Part shown: positions 6,184 to 7,548 of the stretch, in pieces
Position numbering within the stretch: position 1 is the stretch's first letter
Layout: every line of letters begins with the position of its first letter
Source of the DNA: Gemmatimonadota bacterium
GTDB lineage: Bacteria > Orphanbacterota > Orphanbacteria > Orphanbacterales > Orphanbacteraceae
NCBI GenBank assembly: GCA_013002425.1
Contig: JABDJQ010000073.1
Span: 1 to 7,548 of the forward strand
DNA length: 7,548 nucleotides
Direction: 5' to 3'
Made by a program: the position numbers and the translations under genes
Notes under the pieces: generated by a model
Database searches by the model: none
Told to the model about the DNA's origin: nothing
Seen by the model: the letters and a program-made list of their open reading frames with translations, nothing else

Positions 6184-7104
6184 CTAGCGGAACAGCTCTT
6201 TGAGCGTTCCCCAGCTGGCTTCTTCGGTAGCCGTCGTCCCGCAACCACCGCCGGAAAGGCCGTTGTTGTAGTCGTCGAGCGTTTCGGAGGTGACCGTAAC
6301 CGTTGACGGGTCTACCCAGTCAGCGCCGACCGGCGGAATCACGAGAGCCCCGATCAGCGCGTCCGCTGCCGCGATTTCGGCGGCGACCGGCGACGGATCC
6401 GCGCCGAGAACGAGGACGTTGAGCTTCGCGGCGATCAGCTGATGGCCGAGAATGAGGAGCCCGTTGCCGCCCGAAGGCTGGTTCAGGATGCTCAGCAGCT
6501 GCGCCGTATTGTAGAAGTTCGTGCCGAGCGTAAGTCCCACGCCCGCCCACACGGATTCGTGATTCTTCCAGTACCCGATCGTGTGATGACACCCGGAGCC
6601 GGACGAAGTCCCGGCACCGATCGTAGGACTGAATCCGCTCTGTTCCCAGGCACCAGTCTGATTCGCAAACACGCAAAACACATAGCCCGTCGCGGGATCG
6701 AGTTCTTCATAGTCCGTGGCCGTGACGCCCATTTCATCGAAGATATCACCGATCTGAACGTATATGGATTCGTGCGGGCCGAGCTGGAAGCTCGAGGCCA
6801 TGCCTGCGAAAACGTTCACGACAGGCGTGCCCGTGAAGCTGGCCTCTGTCACGATGCTCGTCAACGCAGACGGCCATACATAGCCGTTTGCAGCGTACTC
6901 ATCGGTGGTCATCCACCAGACGGAAAAACCACCCGGCGCGCCCGTGGCGCCTGCCGTTACCATCAGCTCGATTTTGGCCGTGCCGGCTTCAATCGCCGTG
7001 ATGGCGGGCGTGTCGAGCGCCGCCGCGTCTACTCCCGCTGACATCAGAACGAGCAGCGAGCAAGCGATCAGAGTTCCCGTCGCCCGCGATAACAATGTTT
7101 TCAT
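6184..7104 (-). CDS. Secreted WKNH-motif protein, upstream paralog (function unknown)
   Basis: The protein has 306 residues and is colinear with its neighbour nearly end to end, with only one-residue gaps near 171, 233 and 265. The signal peptide covers 1-27, with likely cleavage after V-D-A27. An FN3-like segment spans about 28-148 and ends in YVFCVFAN. CHHTIGYWKNH lies at 172-182, and GGNGLLILGHQLIAAKLN at 212-229. The C-terminus is TATEEASWGTLKELFR. Cysteines 144, 172 and 288 match the paralog; C15, inside the signal peptide, does not. The start chosen is ATG 7104, with AGGGGAG (7118-7112) seven bases upstream. A longer frame to 7242 would run into the promoter and would put 46 non-signal residues first. 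It has its own promoter upstream and a terminator downstream. No known function; a secreted or surface-associated structural or binding role is inferred from the signal peptide and FN3-like fold. Confidence 0.87.
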   Translation of the reverse strand: MKTLLSRATGTLIACSLLVLMSAGVDAAALDTPAITAIEAGTAKIELMVTAGATGAPGGFSVWWMTTDEYAANGYVWPSALTSIVTEASFTGTPVVNVFAGMASSFQLGPHESIYVQIGDIFDEMGVTATDYEELDPATGYVFCVFANQTGAWEQSGFSPTIGAGTSSGSGCHHTIGYWKNHESVWAGVGLTLGTNFYNTAQLLSILNQPSGGNGLLILGHQLIAAKLNVLVLGADPSPVAAEIAAADALIGALVIPPVGADWVDPSTVTVTSETLDDYNNGLSGGGCGTTATEEASWGTLKELFR

Positions 7105-7213
7105 AAAACTTCTCCCCTGGCTGTATTGATCCTGCGTATTAGAGAAACTGACGCACTCATGAATGATTATGTCGAGAGTGGTCGGTAGCTTGGGCAGAAA
7201 CTGATTAGTGATG

Positions 7214-7242
7214 ACTATACCACGCCGATTTTCGAAAATCAA
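7214..7242 (-). promoter_or_regulatory. Sigma70-like promoter of the upstream WKNH gene
   Basis: On the minus strand, TTGATT (7242-7237, four of six) and TATAGT (7219-7214, five of six) are separated by exactly 17 bases. Transcription would start near 7207, giving a leader of about 100 nt before ATG 7104, close to the leader length predicted for the paralog. This is the best promoter match in the window. Confidence 0.65.
7227..7240. promoter_or_regulatory. 14-bp perfect palindrome in the promoter spacer (candidate operator)
   Basis: GATTTTCGAAAATC is a perfect palindrome. It overlaps the -35 hexamer and most of the spacer of the promoter at 7214-7242, where a dimeric repressor would block RNA polymerase. 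No regulator gene of a DNA-binding type is in the window. Confidence 0.45.
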
Positions 7243-7255
7243 TCGATAAGATGAT

Positions 7256-7271
7256 TAATTGCAACCAATTA
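7256..7271. repeat. Inverted repeat upstream of the WKNH promoter
   Basis: TAATTG (7256-7261) and CAATTA (7266-7271) are perfect 6-bp arms around CAAC. The site starts 13 bases upstream of the -35 box. It could be an activator or repressor half-site pair, or simply part of an AT-rich UP-like element. Confidence 0.35.
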
Positions 7272-7344
7272 CGCCGATCTAATTTTCCGCTCATACCTGA
7301 AATTCAAGCCGGACGGACGTTCGAATCAAGTCGGCAAACCCTTA

Positions 7345-7366
7345 CAAATCAACTATATGGGATTTG
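7345..7366. repeat. Inverted repeat between the GMC gene and the WKNH promoter
   Basis: CAAATC (7345-7350) and GATTTG (7361-7366) form 6-bp arms around a 10-base AT-rich loop. No T tract follows on either strand, so it is not a clear terminator. Its role is unknown. Confidence 0.3.
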
Positions 7367-7375
7367 ATTGTCCAG

Positions 7376-7416
7376 GAAAAACAGGGCGGCCTGATACGCT
7401 CAAGCTGTAATCAGGC
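7376..7416 (-). terminator. Candidate terminator at the end of the GMC oxidoreductase gene
   Basis: On the minus strand GCCTGAT (7416-7410) pairs with ATCAGGC (7395-7389) around a 14-nt loop containing the stop codon. A smaller overlapping 4-bp stem, CAGG/CCTG (7393-7390 with 7385-7382), is followed directly by TTTTT (7381-7377). The two stems exclude each other. The small one has the correct T tract but is weak, and the larger one is stronger but ends seven bases before the T tract. Confidence 0.4.
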
Positions 7417-7548
7417 GGTCGGCCAGCCGGTGGGCCAAAGCTACAATAGAAAGGGTCGGATTCGCGAGTCCGGACGTCACGAAGACCGAACTGCCCGCCA
7501 CGAACAGGTTCCCGGTCCCGTGGACGCGCAGTTCCGGGTCGACCACGC
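7400..7548 (-). CDS. GMC-family oxidoreductase, C-terminal fragment (5' end outside window)
   Basis: The last 48 codons of a minus-strand gene run from the right edge to the TGA at 7402-7400. The residues include VVDPELRVHGTGNLFVAGSS, then VFVTSGLANPTLSIVALAHR, and end in LADRLITA. This is the hallmark end of GMC oxidoreductases: a V-D-x-x-x-R-V-H-G strand, then NL-x-V-A-G-S-S-V-F, and the A-N-P-T-L-x-I-V-A-L-A segment. The Asn of ANP is the second residue of the catalytic His-Asn pair, and the segment contacts FAD. Family members oxidise alcohols, sugars or choline; the substrate cannot be told from this part. The gene is codirectional with the two WKNH genes, but a promoter and probably a terminator separate them. 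Confidence 0.88.
   Translation of the reverse strand, partial: VVDPELRVHGTGNLFVAGSSVFVTSGLANPTLSIVALAHRLADRLITA

Larger units (their letters stand above)
7105..7399. other. AT-rich intergenic regulatory region
   Basis: These 295 bases between the GMC gene's stop and the upstream WKNH gene's start are markedly richer in A and T than all flanking genes. They hold a promoter, a 14-bp palindrome, two further inverted repeats (7256-7271 and 7345-7366) and a short direct repeat, ACGCCGAT, at 7222-7229 and 7271-7278. I see no credible gene on either strand. Confidence 0.7.

Noticed and set aside
7060..7104. Lipoprotein signal (L-I-A-C at residues 12-15) in the upstream WKNH protein
   Set aside because: The cysteine falls before most of the hydrophobic stretch and is absent in the paralog, while a cleavage site after residue 27 is shared by both.
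7105..7242. Longer start for the upstream WKNH gene at 7242
   Set aside because: The added 46 residues have no counterpart in the paralog, precede the signal peptide and overlap the best promoter in the window.

Overview
The window comes from a GC-rich bacterial chromosome. No rRNA, tRNA or named marker fixes the taxon. Two traits recall the FCB superphylum and neighbouring candidate phyla such as Eisenbacteria or Krumholzibacteriota: a long secreted protein with VCBS/FG-GAP propeller repeats and a FlgD/T9SS-like C-terminal Ig domain, and small secreted proteins with a WKNH motif. This placement is inference.

The left part (about 1-1668) is on the plus strand. It holds the 3' end of an MnmC-like FAD-dependent oxidoreductase gene, a short spacer with a decaying 15-bp tandem repeat, and a two-gene unit. 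That unit is a cysteine-rich YkgJ-like metal-binding protein and a stand-alone response-regulator receiver, overlapping by ATGA. No histidine kinase or output domain is in view.

The centre (1815-4865) is one large plus-strand gene for a 1016-residue secreted protein. In order it has a signal peptide, ten calcium-binding-type D-x-D-x-D repeats at blade spacing, roughly three FN3/Ig-like segments and a C-terminal FlgD-like domain. A hairpin between convergent genes closes this region.

The right part (about 4925-7548) is on the minus strand. Read 5'->3' on that strand, it begins with the last 48 codons of a GMC-family oxidoreductase, a partial gene cut by the window edge. An AT-rich regulatory gap follows, then two tandem paralogous genes (306 and 308 codons) for secreted proteins. 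Each has a signal peptide, an FN3-like N-terminal half, a C-H-x-x-x-G-x-W-K-N-H motif, a GGNGL..L.HQLIAAKLN segment and the same extreme C-terminal motif (TATEExSWGxLKExFR). Each copy has its own sigma70-like promoter with a 17-nt spacer and its own downstream hairpin, so they look like independent units derived by duplicating a whole gene cassette.

The most interesting items are the WKNH paralog pair with its shared C-terminal tag, the palindrome inside the promoter of the upstream copy, and the coupling of a cysteine-cluster protein to a lone receiver domain.
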